Assembly (NCBI RefSeq): GCF_028858725.1
Contig: NC_084790.1
Span: 6,330,001-6,394,000, forward strand
Reading direction: 5' to 3'
Length of the DNA: 64,000 nt
From: Colius striatus
Lineage: Eukaryota > Chordata > Aves > Coliiformes > Coliidae
Positions within the stretch are counted from its first letter, which is position 1; every line of letters starts with the position of its first letter. The notes under the pieces were generated by a model that was not told the DNA's origin, did no database searches, and worked only from the letters and a program-made list of their open reading frames with translations. Shown here piece by piece: positions 51,101 to 59,575 of the stretch. Both the position numbers and the translations under genes were made by a program.

Positions 51101-54100
51101 CTTGCATGCAATGAGACATACCTAACAGTTTACAGTTAGTGGAGAGTGAGAAGTGATTACAAACATCTGCAGCATTCTTGGTACCTGTATATTTCATGTT
51201 TGAGCTGAACAAACACTTCAGCACAACAGATGGCCCACATTTTTGGGTATAGGGAACAGAGATGTTAAATTCTGATGATCTTGTAGCCAACATAACCTGA
51301 ATGTCAAGGCAGAATCTTTGTCCTCTGGGTGGTGGACAGACTAGGACTGTTACGCTGACTAAGCTCCTGTAAAAACAAGTTAGACACAAACAGGCATTCT
51401 GCATGAAAGCATGTGTTAGTCCAGCCCCACCTCCTGACACAGTAGCAGGTGCACATAGAAGTGGATGTGAGTGAAGCAGTCAAGCTGTGTGAGCTGTCTG
51501 GACATGTCACAGCACCTTGAGGCTCTGTGCATCCCAGACTGGCACAGTGCCTTTGCCCTTCTCTGCCTCTGTGCACATTCCTGTGCTGCTGGGAGGTGGC
51601 ACAGCTGGGACCCCCTTTGCTCCCCTCCTGTCTTTCTGGCAGGAGGGACTGGGGAATTGAAAACTTCATCTCACCAACTTTGCTCCGAAACATGAGAGGA
51701 AAGGATATCAAGAAGGCCATCAGCTACCACATGAAGCGGAACCAGGTGCTACTGGACCCTCGGCAGAAGGTAGTGTGTGTCACCTGGTTCATGTGCCTCC
51801 CAGAATAGCAGCAGCATCTCTCAGGGCAGAAGTGCAATGTCCTTCCGCTGTAGGTCTTCTCTCAATGGGATCACCTGTTTCTTTTCTCCTCCTATCTTTC
51901 CCTCTTGTAACCTCATTTTCTGTACATGTGCCCTGATTTCCCTGCATAGCGTCTTCTGCTGCAGTTTGCTTGTGGAGTTGCCAGGTGGCAATGTGGCAGT
52001 GCCACAGTTGTCCCAGTAATGTTAGGATTTGAGCTTCTTCCTTGTGAGGAAAGGCTGTGGGACCTGGGGCTGTTTAGTCTGGAGGAGGCTGGGAGGGGAT
52101 CTCATTAATATTTACAAATAACTAAATGCTGGATTGTCAGGAGGTTTGAGCAGCACTTTTTTTTCTATTGTATCCAGTGACAGGACAAGGGATAATGGAA
52201 AGAAGCTGGAACACAAAAAGTTCCATTTAAACATAAGAAAAACCTATTTTACTGGGAGGGTGACAGAGCACTGGCACAGGCTGCCCAGGGAGGGTGTGGA
52301 GTCTCCTTCTCTTGAGGCCTTCAGAACTGACCTGGACGTATTCCTGTGTGACGTCATCTAGCTGGACCTGCTTCTGCAGGAGGGTTGGACTAGATGATCT
52401 CTAAAAGTCCCTTCCAACCCCTACCATTCTGTGATTCTATGATAATGTGGGATACTTCTGTACCAATCTGTTGGCTATCCAGACCAAGCTAGATGTATTA
52501 GTCAAATACTAAGTCCTGTATGAAGAGAGCATCTCCTAGCCTACAAGGCTTCCTTTCAAACCTTATTTGTCTGGCATCTTTCTAAGCAGTATTTCTTCTC
52601 TTTCAAAACAAAGCATATGCTCACAGCAGTCCAGATACGCCTGAGCTACCTGCAAATACTGGGAGACCTGAAGATGTACAATGGGAGGATCTTTAATGCC
52701 ACCATGATGGTACGAGTGATGTTTCGTTATGTGTTTGGGTTTTGGCATGCTGTCCTACTGCCTTGCTGTATGCATCTCTTACAGCATTTCACTTGGGCAA
52801 TAACTACATAGGGCACAAGAAGCAGTTTCAAGCTCTTTTTCTTCACTGAATCATGTCCCAGCCGAAGCAAACCTGATCTGAAACAGAATTTAAAAAATAT
52901 TTTTCTGAATTGATTGTTGTTGTGAGAGTAGAAACCTCTTACTGAGCCTCCTGCCCTGTCTTTGCTTTCATTCTTGTAGAAGATGGAAGAGTAGCTCTGG
53001 TGATGCTATTTCAGACAGCTCCAGTCACATCACTTTCCCCTGTCATGGGACAATATGATAAATATCAATATGAGACTCAGCTAGGGCAACTCAGCACAGT
53101 TCCATTGAAGTTAATAACATACCAGCCTACACAATAATTATGTGTATTTTTTCTAGTTGAAAGTGTAACTTTAGCTCTTCAGACAAGCTCTGTCTTTTGT
53201 ACATTGTCAAGTTATTAAGATATCGGAGATGTTTCAAAATATCTTGAAGAATATTGGCCACACTTAAACTTTGCAATAAATAAGAACACTGGTCTTTAAC
53301 AAGAGATTTCTTGGGTATATTTTGCGTGTCCCCACTTGAATCTGCACTGAACTGTGGTCCACAAGCTGTTTAGTACAGAGAGCTGAGCAGTATAGGTAGG
53401 TCTGTACCAAAGGAGATCCTTACTGGTTGGCTTTAATTATTTTTTGAAGTGTCAAATTCTAACACAGTATTTACAGTTCTCCCAAAACCAAAGATGCTTT
53501 CCTGTAGCTTGTGAGTCTGGTGCAGCCTTCCAAGTGACACTTCTCATAGTATAGGGAAACTGGCAGTCCCCAAGCCAAAGAAGAGAATGGCTGGGAGCCG
53601 GTGACCTGGCAGCCTGTAAACAATGACGGGCTCCCTTTGCACCCAGGTGTAGAGTGCTAAAAGATGCCACAGAAAGCTGGGTGGCTCAGGACACCCAGCA
53701 CAGGTGAATGTGTTCCTGCCTCAGACTTTGGCTACAGATTTAACCTCTCCCTTTACAGCTCCAGGACAGAGAGTCATATGTTGCCTTGCTGGTGGGTGCC
53801 AAGTATGGAGTGAGCCAGATTATCAATAATAAGCTCAACATCGTAACAAGTCTGGCAGAGTTTGCAAACATCAGCAGGGTGGAGTTTACAGAGGAGTCTG
53901 AAAAAGTGAGCATGGTGAAAATCTATCTGCAGGATTTGAAGGTAAGTGATGCTTTCATGATGGCCAGTGTGTGGCTGTGTCAGGGCCAGAGAACAAAGGG
54001 GACGGTCATTCACACCATCTGTTCTTTCCAAAATCTGACATTTAGCTGATGGTATCTCATCAGTGTAAAAGGCTTGGTAAAGCCTGAGAAAGGAAAGCTT

Positions 54101-57100
54101 GTAGGAAGAGTATTAAATGGCTAAGAAAATTGTTTCTTCCTGCTGTCCTCCATCAGTGAGACATGTCAGAGAAACAGAAATGTGAGAAAAGATCTGTCTC
54201 TGCTCCTCATGCAAAACCAGAGTGCTCTGCAATGATGGTGGTGCGGGAGAGAGGAAAAGTCATCTCAGTGTGCAGCATGTTCCTGCAGATGGTGGTGCAA
54301 GCAGTATTTGTCTGTTCTAACATTTTTTTTATGTTTTCTAACACCCCCCACCCCCTCCAAAAAAAACCCCCAAAGGTGCTGACTCTGCTGATGGAATCAA
54401 ACGGTGCAAAAGATCTCGTCTGCCTCATTGTTGGCTATTACAGACTGTTCGTCAATGCAAATACCTCGATATTTACCTGGGGAGAGAAAAAGCAGCAACT
54501 GCACCGTGTGTCAGCTGAGGAAGGTTTAAAAAAAATACATCCTTTTTGGTTTGTTTTTTCCCAAAGGATGGGGAAAAGAAGTGGGTGGATTGTCCAGCAT
54601 TAGAGGTGTTATTCCCTCCTGGGAACAGCATCATGCTAGGACAGTGGCCCAGAGGTGTGCAGTGGCATCTGTGAATTATTGAGACTTTCAGTCTTGTTGC
54701 AGGCACTGCCAGGTTTCCATCAACCCCAAGACATGTCACGCAGAGGAAAAGCAGCAGTAATTGTCAGCTCTTCCCAAGTGGAGGCTGAGTGTCGGTCATT
54801 GAAATGGCAAACCTGTCACTGAGCATTTGTGCTCTTTTACCAGCCTCCTGAACAACTTGCCCTCTGCTGGCATCCCTCGTCCAGGAGAGAGAGGATCCGT
54901 TTGCCATGCTGTCCTGTCCCTTGTCAGGGTAACTCCAGCCTCATAGAGTCTGTAGACCAAAGCTTTAGGCTGCAGGTTAGATGGCTGCTGTTCTGCAGCT
55001 CCCTCTGGTACTGCTCTGCAGTAACACGAGGCAAATTGGGCAGAAGGCACCAAGCCTTCACTGACAGATTATGGCTCAGCTGGTCAGATTGCATCTTTAC
55101 CTTGTTTGCTGATGGAGTGAGGGCAGAGGTCTGCGGGATCTGAGTCTGTGCAGACAAATTCATAAGCCTTGTCTGGCTGTTGCTCCTTGTCACTGCAAAG
55201 GGACAGGCTGATAGATGTGTTTCAATCACAGGGTATGAATCTCGAACGTGCAGCGATTCTGAAGACTCCTGGGAGCTGGATTCATCCTTAGAGCATGGTT
55301 TGGACACTCCTGTAACACGCAGCAGTGTCCTTCCTGCATGCAACAAGGAGGAACTGGGAGAGGTCCACGGCCTGGAGAAGGACAGCCCAAGGCCTCAAGC
55401 TGGAGGGAGCGACCAGTGCGATGGGGGTGACAATGCAACAGACAGCACATCCGAGGCTTCAGATTCAGCCAACACTGAGAGCCGAGGTTTTAAAACAAGT
55501 GGTTCCAGTGACTCTATGGACGCATTGGAGGAAGATGAGTTGGAGGCTTGCTCTTCCTCCAGGCCAGAGTTCTTCCACTTCTACACACCAACAGTGCAGG
55601 AGATGAGCAGCTCAGACAAGAGCTTTGTTCCCGTTTGTGCTGCAGGAAGCTCTGCCAGGGCAGAAACCAGAGACTACTTCTGTTTCTTGCAAGTACCACA
55701 TGCAGAGGAGTCTAGGTGTGAAGACAGTCCCTCTGAGCAGAGAGGGGAGGACGTTGGTGCATCTATGCTGGAGGCCAAGCTGTCTGAGGGAAATGAGATG
55801 GGCTATTACAGCCTGTGCTACAACATATCTCCTGCAGGAAGTGTGGAGAAGAACAACAGTCACAGCCCTCAAAGAAGTCCTTGGAAAGATGGGACTGCCC
55901 AGGAAGAGGCACCGTGTGGAGCAGAGCAGATGGCAGAGGCGAGTGACCTCATTTTAGAGCCACCCCCAGGCTTTGGTGACTCCAGCTCTGAGGAGGAGTT
56001 CTATGATGCTGCAGACAGGTTCAGTCCTCCAAATGCCCTGACAGGTAAGTCCTTACTCACTGCACATCACTTTCCTTCTACCTCCTGGGCTAGGGAGTTG
56101 CCTGTTTACCCTGTCAGTCAGTCAGTCTTCCTGGAAGGATCACAGACTCTTCACAGTTTTCTCAAGGTTTTTGAATGACTTTGGAATACCCATTCCTCAC
56201 AAGCTACTCTCCAGCAGAAATACAGTGCGTGTGCAGACATGGGTCAGAGCTGCAACATTGCAGGGAGATTTCCCATCATATCCAAGCATTGTGTGCCAGA
56301 AAAAAAATGTCAAGTTTTCAAATGAGTTTGGCATTCTAGAAAGTTCCCAGATTTCTGATGTATGGCTCTGCCTGATCTTGAAGCAAACAATCTGAATTAA
56401 TAAGTTCTGTGCATCCCTCTGTGTAGGCCAAATCTTATGTGGTGAAAAGGGTGATGAGTCATAGAAACAACACAGGAAAGATGCATGTCCTTGCATTGAC
56501 AGGGAGCTTTAGGGCAAATATTCGCACTGTCAGGTGTTACCTTCATTCTGCTGCCTTCCTTCAAGCCAAGGAGAGCTCAAAGCTGTAAAATGTTACTGTT
56601 CCATGCACCCCTAAGATGAAAAATAATTTTCCTGTCAGGGCATGTTACAAAACTGGGTCAAAGCCTCCTGTGGGTGAGCAGCTCCCTCAGAATTTTCTTA
56701 TCTGTGAAAGAATCAACTCTTTCAACATTAACTGAACTTCTTAAGAATTTGTTTTGTGTAGTTAGAACATGTTGCCTTTTGCATTTTTGAGGTACAAAAT
56801 TGTAACCTTTGGGAATTTCTGTCTTCTAAATATCCAGGCTGGTAATTTCTGGTGTTTCTATTCAGTGTTAGTAAATCTACAGCTGCAGGCAGTGCTGCTT
56901 GTAGCTGCTGCTATCACCACCAAATTTAGCTGGAGAATTATAGCTCTGCCTACAGTCAGATCAAGTGACTGTAGTAAACAAGGAGAGAGATTGTCCAGCA
57001 CCCTTCATCAGTAGTCCTGGGCTTTAGTCTTTGTAGCCAACAGCCCCAGACTCTTTATTTTTCTTGACATAGCCAATCCCGAGGTAGGTGCTTGACCGTA

Positions 57101-59575
57101 ACATGAGAGAGTTTCTTTTGGTACATGTATCTCTGCAATTGCAGGACCTGTGTTAAGAGCTTTTTGCCCCACTGCGTAGATGCATGGATGTTCTGCTCCC
57201 TGGAGCTGTTTACTGACTTGCATGTTGTTTTCTTGCCAGCAGGCTACAATATAGTGTCCCAAGAGGGTACAGACAACTCCTCCTGTGTCCTAAAGAAAAC
57301 AAGGTGTTACAGCTTGGGGGAAAACCTGATGACAAGGCAGACAACAAGGGAAAAAAACAGAAAGGAGGAGCTGACATATGCCAAGAGCCTGAGGAAGAGG
57401 AGATCCTTCCTGAAAACCAATTACACCTCGCAGGTCACTTTTCCCTTGGCTTTGCCAGACTCTCTGCAGAGCTGCTCATGGTCACCCCCACCACCGCTTC
57501 TTGCTCAGCCCCCCACTCCACCCTCCTCAGAGATCATCAAGAATGATGCAGAGCTGGGACTTCCTGCTACCACCCAGGCCCAGACAGACACTGCTATCAC
57601 TAAACCATCCTCAGACCTGATGGAAATGGAGCCTGACACCATGGAAACAAAATCAGTGACTGACTCAGTGGTCTCTTCCATTTCAGCTGTTCGCCTGCAG
57701 GGTGAGCTGCACAGGCAGGAAAGTTCAGGCATTGCCATATATGTGGATGGTGTCCTCCAGCCTGCACACAATGAACCTGCACCTTCCTTGTCTCTGGAGA
57801 CAGCTGTGTCCCTTTCTGGTGGACAAAGCAGAGCTAACCAGGAATGTTGCTTCCTAAAGACAAATGCTGTGTGTCCAAGCGAGCAGAGCGGTGTGTCCGC
57901 TGGAGACGGGCTGGCCCTAGTGATGCTGGAGGAGGGAAGTGAGGCAATGGCAGCCCAGCACAAGGCTGGCAATGTACCCCCACTCCTGGGCCAAGAGGTG
58001 ACCTGCCTTGCTAAGGAACACACGCTGCTACCACCAGCTCATGGCCCCAGTGTGGACTCTCCACATGAGGTGGCCCAGGACCAGGAACCGCTCCCCACTG
58101 CTGTGAGGCAGGCAGTATGTGAGGAGTCTGTCCCAGCTCCCTATGAAGAAAGAAAAGCTGATTATGACAGCTGTGCTGAAAGCAGCAGTGACAGTGCCTT
58201 GTCACAGGCAAAAAGCAGACAAGTGGTGAACAATGAGGCCTTACGGAAAGTGCACCATAAAAATCATGTGGGGTTTCCAGATGCCACCCAGCTCTTAACA
58301 GACTGCAGTAGCACTTCAGGGGTTGTAACTCGCCTCTCCTGGCTCTCATTTGGGGTGAGGACAGACTTCACATCACCCAGCCCATCTCAGGAAAGGATAG
58401 ATAACACACTAGAGTGCTTGGCCTCTCAGAAGACCAGTGGGTGCCTGGGAGCTAGTGTCAGAGGAGAGATGCAAACTTCCACAGCTGGACCACCCTGTGA
58501 GAAGGAGTTGGTAAGCAGCCAGGGGCTGGATGAAGGAGAGCCTAGAAAAGATGCAGGAAGTGTAGCTCACAAACAGCTATGGCCTGTTCAGACTCCCCTT
58601 TCCAAAGAACAGGCTACTGAGTTGGGTCAAGACTCTAATCCGACTCCATCTCCAGGGCTTTCCATCTCCTCGGGTCCAATTCCCTTGGGCTTGTTGGGGA
58701 AAAGAGCAGGAGGAGAGTCTGAGGCTTCAAAGCACTCTTTCCTCTGCTTTAACCACAAGGATGAGCAGAAGCCTTCTGATCCCATCATGACCAGGTCCTT
58801 GGAGTTGTCCGCAGTGAAGACACCTCCATCACAGCTTGGGACAGACAAGTGCAGCTGTCAGGTTTTCTATATTGGCTGCTTCCACAAGCCTGATGACAAG
58901 GAGGAAGGTGAAACTACCGTCCCAATGTGCAGCACGTTTCTGAGGCCTCTCACCACCCCACCACCCAGCAGCTGCAGTCTGCCTGGGACCCCTGTCAGCA
59001 GGTACCCAGTCTCCACTGGTAGGGATATGGCATGGTGGGACCCTCATGTCCAAGCCCTCAGCCAGTTGAAGGATCAAGCACGAATGAGCCCTGCAGATTT
59101 CTCCTGCTTTTTAGCCTACACCACAGAGCTTCAGGAGGTTGTAGGGAAGCTCTCTGTAAACCAAGCAACCCACCTGCAAGATCAATGTGCAGAGCAAGGT
59201 GCTGAGAGCAAGGATGCCCTTGGCTTAGCCTCCCGGGAGCTGCTGTCTAGTTGCCAGGAGCTCTTGAAAACAGAGCAGCCCCTCAAAGAGCTGCAGGGTG
59301 CACTGAGGGTGACATTTGATCACCTGGTTCAGCTGGCAGTGGCCTGCTTCCAGGTAACACACTGCCAGCTGTGCAGACAGAGGCAGCAGGAGCTCGGAGC
59401 TGCGCTTGTAGACGTGGTGGGCACCTACCACCAGCTTGTGCAGGCTGTTCACCAGCAGCTTTCCAGGCAAGGCTGCCCAGATCAGGGTGCCAAGCTCCTT
59501 GCCCGCCAGCACACAGCCCTTACAGCTGCCATGTTTTGTCTGCTGCAGCAATTCAGAGTACCTCCGTTGTTGTGA
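33040..59575 (+). CDS. FRMPD1: FRMPD1, FERM and PDZ domain-containing protein 1 (complete coding region, 15 exons)
   Basis: Fifteen exons join with matching phases and GT-AG junctions into 1565 codons; human FRMPD1 has 1578. CDS: 33040-33140, 33849-34006, 35766-35868, 36238-36283, 40076-40183, 45499-45594, 48682-48807, 49869-49988, 50304-50440, 51643-51769, 52614-52709, 53759-53941, 54376-54523, 55232-56044, 57240-59575. The start matches the family N-terminus [20 protein letters not shown]; an acceptor sits four bases before the ATG, so there is a 5' non-coding exon. Approximate domains: PDZ 55-135 (YGF in the ligand loop), FERM 178-500, acidic [12 protein letters not shown] 767-778, GPSM-binding-like segment 907-941, conserved helical C-terminus 1385-1565. 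FRMPD1 is a cytoplasmic and cortical scaffold that binds the TPR domains of GPSM1 (AGS3) and GPSM2 (LGN), and has been linked to photoreceptors. The reading frame is intact. Confidence 0.97.
33849..34006 (+). CDS. FRMPD1: FRMPD1 coding exon 2 (PDZ N-terminal part)
   Basis: Acceptor TCTCACAG, donor GCAG|GTAAGC, phase 2 in and phase 1 out. It encodes residues 34-86, including [20 protein letters not shown] with the PDZ carboxylate-binding loop YGF. Confidence 0.96.
35766..35868 (+). CDS. FRMPD1: FRMPD1 coding exon 3 (PDZ core)
   Basis: Acceptor GCCCACAG, donor ATCAG|GTGTGG, phase 1 to 2. It encodes residues 87-120, [20 protein letters not shown], the classic PDZ middle with GDQLLLIN. Confidence 0.96.
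36238..36283 (+). CDS. FRMPD1: FRMPD1 coding exon 4 (PDZ end, 46 nt)
   Basis: A 46-nt micro-exon: acceptor CTGTTACAG, donor TCG|GTAAAT, phase 2 to 0. It encodes [16 protein letters not shown], the last PDZ helix and strand (residues 121-136). Confidence 0.95.
37546..37633 (+). mobile_element. CR1 LINE 3' tail with expanded terminal repeat (intron 4)
   Basis: It carries GTCTAAAGGTCCCTTTGAAC, then TTCTATGATTCTATGATTGA and further TTCTGTGA units. The terminal (ATTCTATG)n repeat characteristic of CR1 is longer than usual. Sense to FRMPD1. Confidence 0.93.
37961..38906 (-). mobile_element. Avian LTR-like element in FRMPD1 intron 4, antisense
   Basis: It is bounded by TGTCTTGGTTTAGGCCCATC at the left and TTGCTAAACCATGACA at the right, an imperfect terminal inverted repeat with TG...CA ends; length 946 bp. 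It resembles the left part of 45896-47293 (the CCACCCCTCCC / CTTCCCAGGCTCAG block and TTCAGTCAGTCT). Orientation is inferred from that relative and from the reversed start at 47293. No clear target duplication. Confidence 0.65.
39128..39370 (+). mobile_element. CR1 LINE 3' fragment (intron 4)
   Basis: GTTCCAAAGAAACATAAGGA, then TGGAGTCTCCTTCTCTGGAG and the tail GAGATTCTGTGATTCTGTGA. Sense to FRMPD1. Confidence 0.93.
40076..40183 (+). CDS. FRMPD1: FRMPD1 coding exon 5 (PDZ-FERM linker)
   Basis: 36 codons, phase 0 to 0. Acceptor TATTTTTTCAG, donor ACACAG|GTCAGT. It encodes residues 137-172, containing [20 protein letters not shown]. Confidence 0.96.
42950..43717 (+). mobile_element. CR1 LINE fragment (intron 5)
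   Basis: The longest sense CR1 inside FRMPD1. Reverse-transcriptase C-terminal codons lie at 42960-43290 ([20 protein letters not shown], then a run ending [11 protein letters not shown]), ending in an in-frame TAG at 43286. The 3' UTR follows and the tail is CCATTCTATGATTGATTCTA. Confidence 0.94.
43926..44394 (+). mobile_element. CR1 LINE fragment (intron 5, second copy)
   Basis: AAGAAGGACAGGGAGCTGCT through CAGCCTGGAGAAGAGGAGAT to CCAACCCTTAAGATTCTGTG. It starts about 210 bp after the preceding copy ends and has the same orientation, but is a separate insertion because it repeats the same part of CR1. Confidence 0.94.
45499..45594 (+). CDS. FRMPD1: FRMPD1 coding exon 6 (FERM F1 start)
   Basis: 32 codons, phase 0 to 0. 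Acceptor TTCTGCAG, donor GTGAAG|GTAATG. It encodes [20 protein letters not shown], the ubiquitin-like start of the FERM domain. Confidence 0.96.
45896..47293 (-). mobile_element. Avian ERV LTR-like element(s) in FRMPD1 intron 6, antisense
   Basis: Read on the minus strand it opens TGTCCTGGTTTCAGCAGGTG, like the ERVL LTR at 20135, and closes GGGCTTAAATCACAACA. It has TG...CA ends over about 1.4 kb. The middle holds partly repeated words around CTGCAGCCTGTGGAAAGGAC and CTGTCTCCTGTGGGAAAGAC. It could be one long LTR or two merged ones. No retroviral gene remains. Confidence 0.6.
48682..48807 (+). CDS. FRMPD1: FRMPD1 coding exon 7 (FERM F1)
   Basis: 42 codons, phase 0 to 0. Acceptor CCTTTCCCAG, donor GAGCAG|GTGAGG. 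It encodes residues 205-246, including [20 protein letters not shown]. Confidence 0.97.
49869..49988 (+). CDS. FRMPD1: FRMPD1 coding exon 8 (FERM F1/F2)
   Basis: 40 codons, phase 0 to 0. Acceptor CTGTTGCAG, donor CTGCAG|GTGAAA. It encodes residues 247-286, including [20 protein letters not shown]. Confidence 0.97.
50304..50440 (+). CDS. FRMPD1: FRMPD1 coding exon 9 (FERM F2)
   Basis: Phase 0 to 2. Acceptor TTTGTTCTAG, donor ATTGA|GTAAGT. It encodes residues 287-331, including [20 protein letters not shown]. Confidence 0.97.
51643..51769 (+). CDS. FRMPD1: FRMPD1 coding exon 10 (FERM F2)
   Basis: Phase 2 to 0. Acceptor TTTCTGGCAG, donor CAGAAG|GTAGTG. It encodes residues 332-374, [20 protein letters not shown] onward. 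A second AG two bases into the exon (GAG) would shift the frame, so 51643 is the supported start. Confidence 0.96.
52024..52444 (+). mobile_element. CR1 LINE 3' fragment (intron 10)
   Basis: TTTGAGCTTCTTCCTTGTGA through CACAAAAAGTTCCATTTAAA to CCATTCTGTGATTCTATGAT. It ends about 170 bp before coding exon 11. Sense to FRMPD1. Confidence 0.94.
52614..52709 (+). CDS. FRMPD1: FRMPD1 coding exon 11 (FERM F2)
   Basis: 32 codons, phase 0 to 0. The acceptor is an unusual AACAAAG after a broken pyrimidine tract; the donor is ATGATG|GTACGA. It encodes residues 375-406, including [20 protein letters not shown]. Confidence 0.95.
53759..53941 (+). CDS. FRMPD1: FRMPD1 coding exon 12 (FERM F3)
   Basis: 61 codons, phase 0 to 0. 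Acceptor CCTTTACAG, donor TTGAAG|GTAAGT. It encodes residues 407-467, including [20 protein letters not shown]. Confidence 0.97.
54376..54523 (+). CDS. FRMPD1: FRMPD1 coding exon 13 (FERM F3 end)
   Basis: Phase 0 to 1. The acceptor is CCCCCAAAG and the donor GAAG|GTTTAA, a weak donor. It encodes residues 468-516, including [20 protein letters not shown], the last F3 helix. Upstream lies a good branch-point word (TTCTAAC) and a C-rich tract interrupted by a run of A. Confidence 0.95.
55232..56044 (+). CDS. FRMPD1: FRMPD1 coding exon 14 (acidic, serine-rich tail)
   Basis: 813 nt, phase 1 to 1. Acceptor TCAATCACAG, donor ACAG|GTAAGT. It encodes residues 517-787: [16 protein letters not shown] at the start, [20 protein letters not shown] in the middle and the acidic EEEFYDAAD near the end. 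Probably disordered. Confidence 0.96.
57237..57242 (+). other. FRMPD1: Tandem NAGNAG splice acceptor of the last FRMPD1 exon
   Basis: CAGCAG after TTGTTTTCTTGC offers two acceptors three bases apart. With the split codon G|.. the products are Ala-Gly-Tyr-Asn or Gly-Tyr-Asn at residue 788. Confidence 0.85.
57240..59575 (+). CDS. FRMPD1: FRMPD1 coding exon 15 (terminal exon, long tail)
   Basis: It starts at a tandem acceptor (CAGCAG, 57237-57242), so the first codon after the junction is Ala-Gly or just Gly. It encodes residues 788-1565 and ends at TGA (59573-59575). It includes [20 protein letters not shown] (residues 922-941), at the position of the GPSM-binding region, and a C-terminal helical part with [20 protein letters not shown]. 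Confidence 0.97.

Larger units (their letters stand above)
33141..57239 (+). other. FRMPD1: FRMPD1 introns 1-14, non-repeat sequence
   Basis: The larger introns are 1 (33141-33848), 2 (34007-35765), 4 (36284-40075), 5 (40184-45498), 6 (45595-48681), 7 (48808-49868), 9 (50441-51642), 12 (53942-54375) and 14 (56045-57239). Apart from the mobile elements listed separately, I see no additional coding exon, RNA gene or conserved structural RNA in them. Confidence 0.5.

Noticed and set aside
55180-55231. Start of FRMPD1 exon 14 at an upstream in-frame ATG (55180)
   Set aside because: The in-frame stretch is intron sequence before a good acceptor (TCAATCACAG); the family homology begins at the Gly-Tyr-Glu-Ser after the junction.
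57125-57239. Start of the last open frame at ATG 57125 as a separate intronless gene
   Set aside because: The family sequence and acceptor begin at 57240; the upstream codons are intron with no homology.
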